Positions 17,492 through 25,690 of a stretch of DNA of 64,000 nucleotides are shown here, piece by piece. The stretch's first letter is position 1, and the number at the start of each line of letters is the position of its first letter. Under the pieces are notes generated by a model. The model saw nothing but the letters and a program-made list of their open reading frames with translations, was not told the origin of the DNA and did no database searches. The stretch lies in contig NZ_JACHHK010000002.1 of the NCBI RefSeq assembly GCF_014202755.1, positions 124,001 to 188,000 on the forward strand, in the 5' to 3' direction. Made by a program: the position numbers and the translations under genes. The DNA is from Catenisphaera adipataccumulans. GTDB taxonomy: Bacteria; Bacillota_I; Bacilli_A; Erysipelotrichales; Erysipelotrichaceae.

Positions 17492-18127
17492 ATGACAGCG
17501 CAGAAGAAATGGCATATTGCCAACACGATCTATGGGATCGTCTGGATCTATTCGCTGATCCATAATATCCGTCTGGGCAATGCCAACGGCATTTTCATGA
17601 CCGGGGTCGCTGCCGTGACGCCTTGTCTGATCCCGTTTCTGTTTCACTGCATGCATTGGCAGCCCGTTTATGAAATTTATCTGATCAATACGATCTTTAT
17701 CTTTTTTGCCAGTCTGGGCAGCCCGCTGGGCGGCTACAGTGTCCCAGGCTTTGATAAGGCGCTGCACTTTGTGAGCGGCTTTCTGGTTTTAACGATTGCG
17801 ATGATCTTGTTTTACGGCATCCGCGGCACCGACCGCCTGGAAGATGACCGGACCAAGATCTTGTTTTATGTGTTCATCAATGCCTGCAACATGGCCGGCG
17901 GACTGATCTGGGAATATTATGAATTTATGATGTTGGTGCTGTTCAACAACGATGCGATCAACCACTATACGACCGGAGTTTATGATTCGATCACGGACAT
18001 GATGTGCTCCACCGCCGCCGGTCTGGTGTTGACGTTTTTGATCATCAAAAGAAAGAAACTGGCCGGTTTCTTCCTGCATACGGCGGAACAGTTTTATCAA
18101 ACCAACATTCAAAAGGCGGATCGATGA
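17492..18127 (+). CDS. DUF2238-like integral membrane protein
   Basis: A 211-residue protein with about six membrane helices and short loops. Features seen: GFDKALHFVSGFLVL (charged D..H in a helix), GLIWEYYEF and GVYDSITDMMCSTAAG, a set of conserved acidic and histidine residues typical of the DUF2238 (YjdF-like) group, for which I know no firm function. The start at 17492 has an AGGAGA site; the frame is open further upstream to 17444 but that would begin inside the promoter. Its last codons overlap the next gene (signal peptidase) by 4 nt, so they form an operon. Confidence 0.7.
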   Translation: MTAQKKWHIANTIYGIVWIYSLIHNIRLGNANGIFMTGVAAVTPCLIPFLFHCMHWQPVYEIYLINTIFIFFASLGSPLGGYSVPGFDKALHFVSGFLVLTIAMILFYGIRGTDRLEDDRTKILFYVFINACNMAGGLIWEYYEFMMLVLFNNDAINHYTTGVYDSITDMMCSTAAGLVLTFLIIKRKKLAGFFLHTAEQFYQTNIQKADR

Positions 18128-18570
18128 TGGAAATCCTTCTGCTTTTGTTTGTGCTGATCCTTGTTCACAGATACCCAAGCTTCCGTGTTGACGGCCGAAG
18201 CATGGAACCGAATTTTCACCATTTGGAACGGGTGGTCGCCCGCCGCATGACAGCCGATGCGTCGATCGAACGGTTTGAGGTCGTCATCCTGCGTTTGCAC
18301 GGCGGCCGACGTCTGATCAAACGGATCATCGGTCTGCCCGGCGAGACCGTTGCCTATCAGGACCATCAGCTTTACATCGATGGCTGTCCGTTCACGGAGC
18401 CATTTTCCCATGGTATCACGATGGATTTCGGACCGGTGCAGCTGGATCAGGATGAATATTTTGTGCTGGGGGACAATCGGCCGGCCTCACTTGATTCTCG
18501 AACTTATGGTCCTTTTCACCGAAAAGACATGATTGCGAAGAATGTGCGCAAAAGTTTATGGAAAATGTGA
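18124..18570 (+). CDS. lepB: Signal peptidase I, short form
   Basis: A 148-residue S26 peptidase that would remove signal peptides of secreted proteins at the outer membrane face. One N-terminal membrane helix (EILLLLFVLILV) is followed by the catalytic Ser26 in GRSMEP, Lys66 in RLIKRIIGLPGE, and the box-E motif GDNRPASLDSRTYGP. It is shorter than most Bacillota SipS-type enzymes (about 180), but all catalytic boxes are there. It overlaps the membrane-protein gene upstream by 4 nt. It could process the many signal-peptide-bearing surface proteins of this window, but that is not specific evidence of a link. Confidence 0.88.
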   Translation: MMEILLLLFVLILVHRYPSFRVDGRSMEPNFHHLERVVARRMTADASIERFEVVILRLHGGRRLIKRIIGLPGETVAYQDHQLYIDGCPFTEPFSHGITMDFGPVQLDQDEYFVLGDNRPASLDSRTYGPFHRKDMIAKNVRKSLWKM

Positions 18571-18607
18571 TATGGTAAGGGTGGAAAAAATCATAAAGGA
18601 GGATCGT

Positions 18608-19783
18608 ATGATTCAAAATTTCAATTATTATACGCCGACCCGTGTCGTTTTCGGCAAGGGAACGGAAAACCAGGCGGGCGAACTGGTCAAATCCTATCAA
18701 GCCCGCAAAGTCCTGGTTCACTACGGCAGCCAGCATGCCGTGAAGTCCGGCTTGATCGACCGCATCTGCAAATCATTGAATGAAGCCGGCGTTGAATATG
18801 TGACCTTGGGCGGCGTGGTCCCGAACCCGCGTTTATCCCTGGTCTACAAAGGTATCGATTTATGTAAAAAAGAAAATGTCGACTTCCTGCTGGCGGTCGG
18901 CGGCGGCAGCGTGATCGACTCCACGAAAGCCATCGCTTACGGACTGGCCAATGAAGGCGATGTCTGGGAACTGTATGAACGCAAGAAAAAAGCGACGGGC
19001 TGCTTCCCGCTGGGCGTCGTGCTGACCATTGCCGCATCGGGCTCGGAAATGAGCAACAGTTCCGTCATCACTAAGGAAGACGGCTGGATCAAACGTTCGT
19101 ACAACGATGATATTGCCCGGCCGAAGTTTGCGGTCATGGATCCGGAACTGACCATGTCGCTGCCGGATTATCAGACAGAGTCAGGCTGCACCGATATCAT
19201 GATGCACACGATGGAGCGCTACTTTGTCAACGGCGGTTCGATGGGTTTGACTGATGAGATCGCTCAAGGTCTGCTGCGCACCGTGATGAAAAACGCATTG
19301 ATCCTGCATAAAGATCCGCAGAACTACGAAGCTCGTGCTGAGGTGATGTGGGCCGGCAGTTTATCGCACAACGGTCTGACCGGCTGCGGCATCAAAAAAG
19401 GCGATTTCGTCTGCCACGGTCTGGAACACGAACTGGGAGCGATGTTTGACGTCACGCATGGGGCCGGACTGGCCGCTGTCTGGTCATCCTGGGCACGTTA
19501 TGTGATGCTTGACTGCCTGGATCGGTTTGCGAAATTTGCGGAAACCGTGCTGGATATCCACGACGAATCACCAGAGGAGACGGCAGCAGAAGGCATCGAT
19601 GCGATGGAAGACTTCTTCCACGAGATCGGTATGCCGACTTCATTAAGCGAACTGGGCGTGCATCCGACCGAGGAACAGTTCAACAAGCTGGCCGATGACT
19701 GTTTTGCGCACAACGGCCACAAAGGCAGTGCCAAGGTCATGGACCGGGATGATTATTATAAAATCTATAAAATTGCCGCTTAA
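18608..19783 (+). CDS. Iron-containing alcohol dehydrogenase, butanol dehydrogenase type
   Basis: A 391-residue NAD(P)H-dependent Fe-alcohol dehydrogenase. It starts NFNYYTPTRVVFGKGTE, has GGGSVIDSTKAIA for dinucleotide binding, and the metal ligands are in SGCTDIMMHTMERYF and CHGLEHELGAMFDVTHGAGL. The sequence pattern is that of BDH/YqhD-like enzymes that reduce aldehydes in fermentation or detoxify them. The start has an AAAGGAGG site; the upstream reading frame overlaps lepB and was not used. It stands alone, followed by a new promoter and a small membrane gene. Confidence 0.9.
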   Translation: MIQNFNYYTPTRVVFGKGTENQAGELVKSYQARKVLVHYGSQHAVKSGLIDRICKSLNEAGVEYVTLGGVVPNPRLSLVYKGIDLCKKENVDFLLAVGGGSVIDSTKAIAYGLANEGDVWELYERKKKATGCFPLGVVLTIAASGSEMSNSSVITKEDGWIKRSYNDDIARPKFAVMDPELTMSLPDYQTESGCTDIMMHTMERYFVNGGSMGLTDEIAQGLLRTVMKNALILHKDPQNYEARAEVMWAGSLSHNGLTGCGIKKGDFVCHGLEHELGAMFDVTHGAGLAAVWSSWARYVMLDCLDRFAKFAETVLDIHDESPEETAAEGIDAMEDFFHEIGMPTSLSELGVHPTEEQFNKLADDCFAHNGHKGSAKVMDRDDYYKIYKIAA

Positions 19784-19867
19784 TATGCGTAATATGTATG
19801 TAAAGAGTATGTAAAAATGGGTCCGATACCGATAAAATCATGGTATCCTTTCAGCAGGAGGATGACT

Positions 19868-20134
19868 ATGAGTAAAAAAGACAAATCTTTTAACTATTGG
19901 AGCCTGACTTATCAAGGAAAATATGAACGGACCCGTAAAATGATCCCGCTGGTCATCGTGATTGCGGTCTTAGCACCGTTTTTCACATCCGCTGCCTATG
20001 ACAGCACCGGAGTGGGTATCGTTTTTGATGTGATCCTGATCGTGACTTTGATCCTTCAATTGAGCTACACGAAGAAAAAAGCCATGGCAGAAAGTGATGA
20101 CTTTACCGATGGTTCAGACGACGATGATGATTAA
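19868..20134 (+). CDS. Small membrane protein with acidic tail
   Basis: An 88-residue protein of unknown function. It begins MSKKDKSFNYWSLTYQGKYERT, has two close membrane helices (IPLVIVIAVLAPFFTSAAY and VGIVFDVILIVTLILQLSY), then a basic stop (TKKKA) and a strongly acidic tail (SDDFTDGSDDDDD). AGGAGG lies before the ATG at 19868. A TAAAAT box near 19834 is a candidate -10. The gene is monocistronic with a terminator at once after the stop. Confidence 0.7.
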   Translation: MSKKDKSFNYWSLTYQGKYERTRKMIPLVIVIAVLAPFFTSAAYDSTGVGIVFDVILIVTLILQLSYTKKKAMAESDDFTDGSDDDDD

Positions 20135-20153
20135 AGGCCGCAAGGCCTTTTTT
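20135..20153 (+). terminator. Rho-independent terminator
   Basis: AAAGGCC-gca-AGGCCTTTTTTT, directly after the stop codon. Confidence 0.85.
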
Positions 20154-20237
20154 TCTGAATATAGGACAACAAACATCTGAACCCGGGAGACTGAAAACTT
20201 ACTTGAAATCTATTATTCTATCTATGAGGTGATCATC

Positions 20238-20804
20238 ATGACAGAGATGGAAAAACTGCAGGCCGGACTGCTGTACAGCTTTGACGATCCGGAAGTGGAA
20301 GCAAGAAAGCAAAATGCCGTGAAGATGTGCGAGAAACTGGAACAAGTACCCAGCTGGGACGGGGAACGCCGGGCCGAAGCGACCCGCAAATTGTTCGGTT
20401 CCTGTGCCGGGTCGGTTGCCGTACAGAAAGGATTTGTCTGCGACTGCGGCAAGAACATTCATGTCGGAGATAACTTTACCGCCAATTACCGTGTGACCAT
20501 CTTGGATATTGCGCCGGTCATCATCGGCGACAATGTGATGATCGGACCGGGCTGTGTGCTTTCGACCGTCGGGCATCCGACCGATCCCAAAGGCAGAAGG
20601 CAGCACCTGTCTTTTGCCAAACCGATCCATATTGGCAATGATGTCTGGTTCGGAGCCAATGTTTGTGTCATGCCCGGCGTGACGATCGGCAACAATGTGA
20701 TCGTAGCTGCAGGTGCTGTCGTCACCAAAGACTTACCGGATAACGGCGTCTACGGCGGTGTGCCGGCAAAATTAATTCATGAAATTGAAAACAACGTCGA
20801 ATGA
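20238..20804 (+). CDS. Maltose/galactoside O-acetyltransferase-like hexapeptide-repeat protein
   Basis: A 188-residue left-handed beta-helix acetyltransferase. The N-terminal helical part (MTEMEKLQAGLLYSFDDPEV) is typical of the Maa/LacA/NodL group, and the hexapeptide repeats run through VIIGDNVMIGPGCVLSTVGHP, IGNDVWFGANVCVMPGV and GNNVIVAAGAVVTKD. The catalytic His is in STVGHP. It would acetylate a sugar with acetyl-CoA; the acceptor cannot be read. GAGGTGATC precedes ATG 20238. It shares a bidirectional terminator with the convergent AraC gene. Confidence 0.85.
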   Translation: MTEMEKLQAGLLYSFDDPEVEARKQNAVKMCEKLEQVPSWDGERRAEATRKLFGSCAGSVAVQKGFVCDCGKNIHVGDNFTANYRVTILDIAPVIIGDNVMIGPGCVLSTVGHPTDPKGRRQHLSFAKPIHIGNDVWFGANVCVMPGVTIGNNVIVAAGAVVTKDLPDNGVYGGVPAKLIHEIENNVE

Positions 20805-20822
20805 TTCAGACGTTGTTTTTTG
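20791..20822. terminator. Bidirectional terminator
   Basis: ACAACGTC (20791-20798)/GACGTTGT (20809-20816) with T on one side and A on the other; it covers the ends of both convergent genes. Confidence 0.8.
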
Positions 20823-21771
20823 TTTGATAGCTGCGCGGGGTCTGATGAAAATACGAACGGAAGGCCTTGTAAAAATTGCTGGTATTACTGTAGCCGATGA
20901 TCGCCGCGATCTTTTCAATGGTCATATCGGTATTTTTCAGCAGCAGCTCCGCTTTTTCCATCCGCACTTTTAGAACTGTTTCCGAAAATGTCCGCCCGGT
21001 TTGTTCCGGCAGGATCGAAGAAATATAATTCGGATGATAGCCAAAGTGTTCCGACAGTTCTTTCAATGAGATGTGCTGTGAATGCGTTTCAATATAGTAT
21101 ACGATCTGTTCAGCAAGTGAGGCTTGCTTCGCAGAGCCGTATTCGATATGGTACTGATACGAAATGAACATCATGACCGCCAGGATCAGCGGCTGCACCA
21201 TGATCTGCAGATCCTCTTTATGATCGTGATAGGTCAGGATCAGCGTCTGTAATAACGGCCAGAGCAGAGAGTCTTCCGCAAAAGTCAGGTGGACGTATTC
21301 ATCGGAAAAGCGATTGGTCTGCGGATCAAGGAAAAAGCGGTACATCCCCTGGTCTGCCGCCAGCACTGGCAGATATTTCTCTAAGAAAGCGCCTTTCTGG
21401 ATCAAGATCCCGAGAATGATCACATCCTCGCTTTGATCGCAGCGCAGCGCGTATCCGCTGAATGGCTGACCAATGTAGCAGTCTCCCTGTTTGATCGTGA
21501 TCTTATGATCGTATTTTGCGGACAATGCTTCATAATCGCCCTGCCAGGCAAAATTGAAAAAAAAGAACTCCTGCCGATGGAACGCTTCATGAATGTAATT
21601 GCCTTTAAACGCACAGAGCATCACATCATCATCCGGATCGCCCAGCCATTGGGAGACCAATACATTTTGATGGACCGGATCCGGACGGAAATTCCAGTTC
21701 AGATTTGGAAACGCTTTGCCCAGTTCTTCCAGCGCTTCTTCTGTACGTGCATTTAAATCAGGAATATGCAT
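20806..21771 (-). CDS. AraC-family transcriptional regulator
   Basis: A 321-residue regulator. The N-terminal ~200 residues form a cupin-like sensor region (FHRQEFFFFNFAWQGDYEAL, IKQGDCYIGQPFSGYAL) and the last ~100 residues are the double helix-turn-helix of AraC/XylS proteins (ISLKELSEHFGYHPNYISSIL and IEKIAAIIGYSNTSNFYKAFRSYFHQTPRSYQ). AAGGAG lies before the ATG. It sits 17 nt beyond the HxlR stop on the same strand, so it may be read through from the HxlR promoter. The effector and targets are unknown. Confidence 0.88.
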   Translation of the reverse strand: MHIPDLNARTEEALEELGKAFPNLNWNFRPDPVHQNVLVSQWLGDPDDDVMLCAFKGNYIHEAFHRQEFFFFNFAWQGDYEALSAKYDHKITIKQGDCYIGQPFSGYALRCDQSEDVIILGILIQKGAFLEKYLPVLAADQGMYRFFLDPQTNRFSDEYVHLTFAEDSLLWPLLQTLILTYHDHKEDLQIMVQPLILAVMMFISYQYHIEYGSAKQASLAEQIVYYIETHSQHISLKELSEHFGYHPNYISSILPEQTGRTFSETVLKVRMEKAELLLKNTDMTIEKIAAIIGYSNTSNFYKAFRSYFHQTPRSYQTKNNV

Positions 21772-21788
21772 ATATTCTCCTTTATTTC

Positions 21789-22163
21789 TTATCGATAGTT
21801 ACATTTTTGACACTGTTTCAGAGTATGTTCATTGTCTTCATTATAAAAGATCCCCGACCATTTACAAATGCTCCGAAGGATCGGTACGACGGATCTTCCT
21901 TTCTCTGTCAGTTTATATTCCACATGCGGCGGAATTTCATTGTATTGGATCCGATCCACCAGATCATCCTTGAGCAGTTCCTTTAACGTCGATGCCAGAA
22001 CGGCGTCGGTAATGTTGCTCATTTCATCTCTTAACGTGCTGTACCGAAGGGTCCCCATTTCTGCCAGCACACAGATAATTCTCGACTTCCATTTTCCGCC
22101 GAAAATTTGTAACCCGTACTCTAACGGGCAGCGAATGTCCGATTCCAGTTTATGTTGATACAT
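21789..22163 (-). CDS. HxlR-family transcriptional regulator
   Basis: A 124-residue winged-helix regulator. The HxlR core is clear: CPLEYGLQIFGGKWKSRIICVLAE, LRYSTLRDEMSNITDAVLASTLKEL and VEYKLTEKGRSVVPILRSIC. Cys13 in the RCPLEY segment and a C-terminal cysteine pair (CQKC) could sense redox or aldehyde stress, as in other HxlR proteins. The second ATG (22163) is preferred since GGAGGG ends 6 nt before it; the first ATG (22169) touches the ribosome site. It is divergent from the small monooxygenase-like gene at 22331, its probable target. Confidence 0.87.
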   Translation of the reverse strand: MYQHKLESDIRCPLEYGLQIFGGKWKSRIICVLAEMGTLRYSTLRDEMSNITDAVLASTLKELLKDDLVDRIQYNEIPPHVEYKLTEKGRSVVPILRSICKWSGIFYNEDNEHTLKQCQKCNYR

Positions 22164-22185
22164 GTTCATCCCTCCACGTTCGACT

Positions 22186-22288
22186 TTATTATAATGAACT
22201 GCTTTTAGATCTACAAGTAACTATTAAATTTATTAGTTACTAATAAATTTACGGATATCTTACATTTTCCAAGATGCTCGTATATGAT
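22186..22288. promoter_or_regulatory. Divergent HxlR promoters with perfect palindrome operator
   Basis: Leftward promoter: TTGTAG (22216-22211) and TATAAT (near 22192) 17 nt apart. Rightward: TTACAT 22260-22265, 17-nt spacer, TATGAT 22283-22288. Between them lies a perfect 8-bp inverted repeat AGTAACTA (22216-22223) and TAGTTACT (22234-22241), half-sites spaced by 10 bp; the left arm touches the leftward -35. This is the typical placement for an HxlR operator that limits its own gene and activates or represses the divergent one. Confidence 0.75.
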
Positions 22289-22330
22289 GAGGATGGCTCA
22301 AGAAAGAGCACAAACTAGGAGGTCATTCAA

Positions 22331-22621
22331 ATGAAAGTCAAAGCTTATTTACAAATTACGATGAAAATTGATGAAGAAAATCGCCCGGCGGCCGCAAAGG
22401 TATACAACGATTACAGAGGACCGTTCCTGGAAACCATCCCAGGTGCCCTGACGAAAGATCTTCTCATCCGCGATGAAGATGTTCAGGTATTGCACGGATT
22501 TGACAGTGTAGAACATGCCAAGGCCTATCTTTCAAGCGACCTGTTCAAAAATGATGTATTTGTCGGCTTGAAACCGACCTGGTCGGCGGATCCGGAAGTA
22601 AAGATCTACGAAGTCGCATAA
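22331..22621 (+). CDS. Small dimeric alpha/beta-barrel-like protein (monooxygenase-like)
   Basis: A 96-residue protein. The pattern of an opening strand (MKVKAYLQITMKID), a helix, TKDLLIRDEDVQVLHGFDSVEHAKAYLSS and a closing strand (PEVKIYEVA) is like the ABM/dimeric alpha-beta barrel fold of small quinol monooxygenases and stress proteins. No catalytic residues are certain. It is the sole gene behind an HxlR-type operator, with AGGAGG before the ATG and a terminator straight after. HxlR genes are often divergent from such small oxidoreductase-like genes, which supports a detoxification role, but this is inference. Confidence 0.65.
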   Translation: MKVKAYLQITMKIDEENRPAAAKVYNDYRGPFLETIPGALTKDLLIRDEDVQVLHGFDSVEHAKAYLSSDLFKNDVFVGLKPTWSADPEVKIYEVA

Positions 22622-22630
22622 TTTTCATGG

Positions 22631-22656
22631 CACGCTGCATCTGCAGCGTGTTTTTT
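22631..22656 (+). terminator. Rho-independent terminator
   Basis: CACGCTGCAT/CTGCAGCGTG hairpin followed by T6. Confidence 0.85.
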
Positions 22657-22747
22657 ATTTTGAACAGATATCCAAACCCCCTCAATTTCTTTAATTATCA
22701 CACATAGATTCTTAAGATGAAACGCTGTTTCCTGAAAATTTGCCGCC

Positions 22748-22753
22748 TATAAT
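22748..22753 (+). promoter_or_regulatory. -10 box of the Fe-alcohol dehydrogenase gene
   Basis: TATAAT 22748-22753 with a weak -35 (TGTTTC region). A 40-nt leader ends in TTGGAGG before ATG 22797. Confidence 0.55.
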
Positions 22754-22796
22754 GAAAACAAACGAACCGGAAAAGGTTCGGGAATTGGAGGACAAC

Positions 22797-23960
22797 ATGT
22801 ATCATTTTGATTATTATATGCCGGCGAAAGTATTATTTGGCGCCGGCCGTCTGAACGATCTTCACGATGAAAAACTGCCAGGCCGCCGAGCCTTGATCGT
22901 CACGACAAACGGTACATCTGTGAAGAAATATGGTTACCTGAGCGCACTGGAAACACAGCTTGCCTGGGCAGATGTGGAGTACGTGCTTTTTGATCAGGTC
23001 CGGCCGAATCCGACCCGTGAAAACGTCATGGACGGTGCTGCCATGGCCAAAGAAAACCAGTGTGATTTTGTGATCGCATTGGGCGGCGGTTCCGTGATGG
23101 ACTGCAGTAAGTGCATTGCCCTGATGATGACCAACACGGGAGATATTTGGGATTACAGTCTCTCCGCGGCCGGAGGAAAAAAGAACCCGACGCAGGACGC
23201 TGCCCCGATCGTTGCGATCACCACATCGGCGGGAACGGGTTCTGAAGTCGACATGGCTTCCGTAATTACGAATGATGAAACGCAGGAAAAGACCGGCATC
23301 TTCTTCCCGTCGATGTTCCCGACTTTATCTGTCGTGGATTCGGATCTTATGATGAGCGTGCCGCCGAAGTTCACGGCTTACCAGGGAATGGATGCGTTCT
23401 ATCATGCTGCGGAATCCGTGATCAATAAAAATGAACACCCGATGGGCGAAATGTTTGCGCTCAAAGCGATCGAACTGATTGCCAAAAGCCTGCCAGTTGC
23501 TTATCAGGATGGTTCAAACAAAGAAGCGCGCGCCGATGTCGCCTTGGCAAATACACTGGCCGGTTACTACATGCTCTGTACTTCGCAGCACACGATGGAA
23601 CATGTCATGGGCAGCTTCCATGACGATCTGGCCCACGGTGCCGGTTTGATCATGATCAGCCATGCATATTTTGATTTCTTTGCGCAGCGTCAAGCAGCCG
23701 AAGAACCGATGATCAAAATGGCAAAGGCCATGGGCGTGAAAGATCCAACGTCCGGAAAGGATTTCATTCAGGCATTGGATCACTTGATCGATCAGGTCGG
23801 ATGCAGCGATCTGCGGATGAGCGATGCCGGCATCACGAAAGAAGAGCTGAAAAAATATCCTGCCAAAGTGCACGAGGTATTGGGCGGCGATATTACGGCC
23901 GATCCGCTGCCGTTATCGGACGAAGACTATCTGGCAATTTACAAAGCTAGCTATCGCTAG
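22797..23960 (+). CDS. Iron-containing alcohol dehydrogenase
   Basis: A 387-residue group III alcohol dehydrogenase, a distant paralogue of the one at 18608. It starts MYHFDYYMPAKVLFGAG; nucleotide binding GGGSVMDCSKCIA and TTSAGTGSEVD; metal ligands Asp and His in VVDSDLMMSVPP...GMDAFYHAAES and His in SQHTMEHVMGSFHDDLAHGAG. Because glucitol-type PTS genes follow, it might oxidise a sugar alcohol or handle fermentation aldehydes, but it has its own promoter and terminator, so the link is only positional. ATG 22797 is set by GGAGG; the upstream open frame from 22740 spans the promoter. Confidence 0.88.
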   Translation: MYHFDYYMPAKVLFGAGRLNDLHDEKLPGRRALIVTTNGTSVKKYGYLSALETQLAWADVEYVLFDQVRPNPTRENVMDGAAMAKENQCDFVIALGGGSVMDCSKCIALMMTNTGDIWDYSLSAAGGKKNPTQDAAPIVAITTSAGTGSEVDMASVITNDETQEKTGIFFPSMFPTLSVVDSDLMMSVPPKFTAYQGMDAFYHAAESVINKNEHPMGEMFALKAIELIAKSLPVAYQDGSNKEARADVALANTLAGYYMLCTSQHTMEHVMGSFHDDLAHGAGLIMISHAYFDFFAQRQAAEEPMIKMAKAMGVKDPTSGKDFIQALDHLIDQVGCSDLRMSDAGITKEELKKYPAKVHEVLGGDITADPLPLSDEDYLAIYKASYR

Positions 23961-23968
23961 TGATGATA

Positions 23969-23992
23969 GGGAGCCGGCTGGCTCCCTTTTTT
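23969..23992 (+). terminator. Rho-independent terminator
   Basis: GGGAGCC-ggct-GGCTCCC followed by T6. Confidence 0.88.
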
Positions 23993-23997
23993 CAAGG

Positions 23998-24029
23998 ATG
24001 ATCATGACCGGCATTCCGGTCTGGATCAT
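23998..24029 (+). promoter_or_regulatory. 14-bp inverted repeat upstream of the glucitol PTS genes
   Basis: Arms at 23998-24011 and 24016-24029 match in 12 of 14 positions around a 4-nt centre (GACCGG-catt-CCGGTC core). There is no T-run, so it is more likely an operator or a leader RNA structure than a terminator. The ribosome site AAGGAGGGAG follows before srlA. Confidence 0.5.
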
Positions 24030-24067
24030 AGATTCTATGGTAAATACATAAAGGAGGGAGATTCGTT

Positions 24068-24586
24068 ATGGATGTAATTACCGCGATTGCGCAAGGATTT
24101 ATCGGCTGGTTTACGACCGGCGGTGAAACCTTTACCGGTTGGGTCACTGGTATTATTCCGCAAGTTGTTTGTTTGATGACGTTCATGAATTCGATCGTCA
24201 AATTGGTCGGTGAGAAAAAAGTTGAAGCCGGCGCGCAGAAATTGACCAAGAATGCGATCCTGCGCTATTCATTGTTTCCGCTTTTGGCCGACATGTTCCT
24301 GGCAAATCCGATGTGCTATACGTTCGGACGCTTCGTTGAAGAAAAGTATAAACCGGCCTTCTATGATTCGTGTGTCAGCTTCTTGCACCCGATCACCGGA
24401 CTGTTTCCGCATGCGAATGCAGGGGAACTGTTCGTGTATTTGGGTATTGCCCAAGGTCTGCAGAAAGCCGGCTATGAATTAGGCGGTCTGGCAGTTCGTT
24501 ACTTTATTGTTGGTTTGATCGTGATCACATTGCGCGGCCTGATCACGCAGCGCATTTATTTCCATTTAGCCGGAATTAAAGAGTAG
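24068..24586 (+). CDS. srlA: PTS glucitol/sorbitol transporter subunit IIC
   Basis: A 172-residue membrane protein matching the GutA/SrlA IIC2 subunit of the glucitol PTS: a start with IAQGFIGWFTTGGETFTGWVTGIIP, then CLMTFMNSIVKLVG, LFPLLADMFLANPMCYTFGRF and HANAGELFVYLGIAQGLQ. It would form part of the membrane channel for a phosphorylated hexitol. It is followed at once by the IIBC gene (srlE), whose AGGAGG overlaps its stop codon. No IIA (srlB) or dehydrogenase (srlD) is in the window. The substrate could be another polyol. Confidence 0.88.
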   Translation: MDVITAIAQGFIGWFTTGGETFTGWVTGIIPQVVCLMTFMNSIVKLVGEKKVEAGAQKLTKNAILRYSLFPLLADMFLANPMCYTFGRFVEEKYKPAFYDSCVSFLHPITGLFPHANAGELFVYLGIAQGLQKAGYELGGLAVRYFIVGLIVITLRGLITQRIYFHLAGIKE

Positions 24587-24597
24587 GAGGCGTGAAC

Positions 24598-25620
24598 ATG
24601 GCATACAGAAATATCAAGATCACAAAAGGTTCAGCAGGATTCGGCGGGCCGCTGATCATCGAACCGACAGAAACTCGTAATAAAGTATTGTGCGTTACCG
24701 GACAGACCATCAGCCCGGTCGCAAAAAAGATCGCCGAAATGACAGGCTGTGAACTGGTTGACGGTTTCAAGACCAATGTCCCGGATGAACAGGTGGCGGT
24801 CGCGGTCGTAAACTGCGGCGGTACCGCCCGCTGCGGGGTTTATCCAAGAAAGCACATCATGACGGTCAATGTAGAACCCGTCGGTGCGGTCGGACCGCTT
24901 GCACAATATATCACCGAAGACATCTATGTATCGGATGTCAGTGAAGAAAACTTGAGCTATACCGATGAAACCAATGCTTCTGCCGCAAAATCCGCTGCCG
25001 AAGAATTGGAAGCTGCCGATGCAGCAGGCGATAACGGCCCGAAAACCAAAGATCAGGCCAAAGCCGATGTAGCTGCAGCACAGGAAGGTCAGAAACAGAA
25101 CCTGGTCACTCGTATCGGTGTCGGCGTCGGCCACGTTGTCAATAAATTCTTCGCAGCCGGCCGTGATTCCATCGATATGGTCATCCGCAACATCCTGCCG
25201 TTCATGGCCTTCACTTCGACTTTGTTGGGAATCATTTCCGCAAGTGGATTAGGAAACGTCATCGCCAACACGATCAGTCCGTTCTGCTCCACATTGCCGG
25301 GCATGATCTTCATCTCCTTCATCTGCGGTCTGCCGTTCCTGAGCCCGATCCTGGGTCCAGGTGCCGTCATTGCGCAGGTCGTTGGTACACTGTTGGGTGC
25401 TGAATTCGCAAAGGGCAACATTCCCGCTCAGTATGCATTGCCGGCCTTGTTTGCCATCGATGCACAGGTAGGATGCGACTTCATTCCAGTTGGTCTGTCT
25501 TTAGGAGAAGCAGAACCAGATACCATCGAGATGGGTGTTCCGGCGGTCTTGTACAGCCGTGTCATCACCGGTCCGCTGGCCGTTGTCATTGCGTACTTCT
25601 TCAGCATGGGCCTGTATTAG
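24598..25620 (+). CDS. srlE: PTS glucitol/sorbitol transporter subunit IIBC
   Basis: A 340-residue protein: an N-terminal IIB domain (residues 1-~115) with the phospho-cysteine region CGGTARCGVYPRK, an Ala/Lys-rich linker (~120-165), and a C-terminal membrane domain with about five helices (IRNILPFMAFTSTLLGIISASG, LPGMIFISFICGLPFLSPILGPG). This is the GutE/SrlE architecture. ATG 24598 is used because AGGAGG ends 7 nt before it; a GTG at 24592 is too close. It forms an operon with srlA and is followed by a terminator. Confidence 0.9.
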   Translation: MAYRNIKITKGSAGFGGPLIIEPTETRNKVLCVTGQTISPVAKKIAEMTGCELVDGFKTNVPDEQVAVAVVNCGGTARCGVYPRKHIMTVNVEPVGAVGPLAQYITEDIYVSDVSEENLSYTDETNASAAKSAAEELEAADAAGDNGPKTKDQAKADVAAAQEGQKQNLVTRIGVGVGHVVNKFFAAGRDSIDMVIRNILPFMAFTSTLLGIISASGLGNVIANTISPFCSTLPGMIFISFICGLPFLSPILGPGAVIAQVVGTLLGAEFAKGNIPAQYALPALFAIDAQVGCDFIPVGLSLGEAEPDTIEMGVPAVLYSRVITGPLAVVIAYFFSMGLY

Positions 25621-25628
25621 AATTGGGG

Positions 25629-25662
25629 GGCTGATCTCTGTGATAGGGGATCGGCCTTTTTT
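25629..25662 (+). terminator. Terminator after srlE
   Basis: GGCTGATC (25629-25636)/GATCGGCC (25649-25656) with T6. A TGC-TATGAT extended -10 (25664-25672) for the next gene begins right behind it. Confidence 0.75.
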
Positions 25663-25690
25663 GTGCTATGATGGAACCGGAGGAATCTTT

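Noticed and set aside
18004-18124. N-terminal extension of signal peptidase
   Set aside because: It lies out of frame inside the preceding membrane-protein gene and lacks a ribosome site; the family starts with the membrane helix at 18124.
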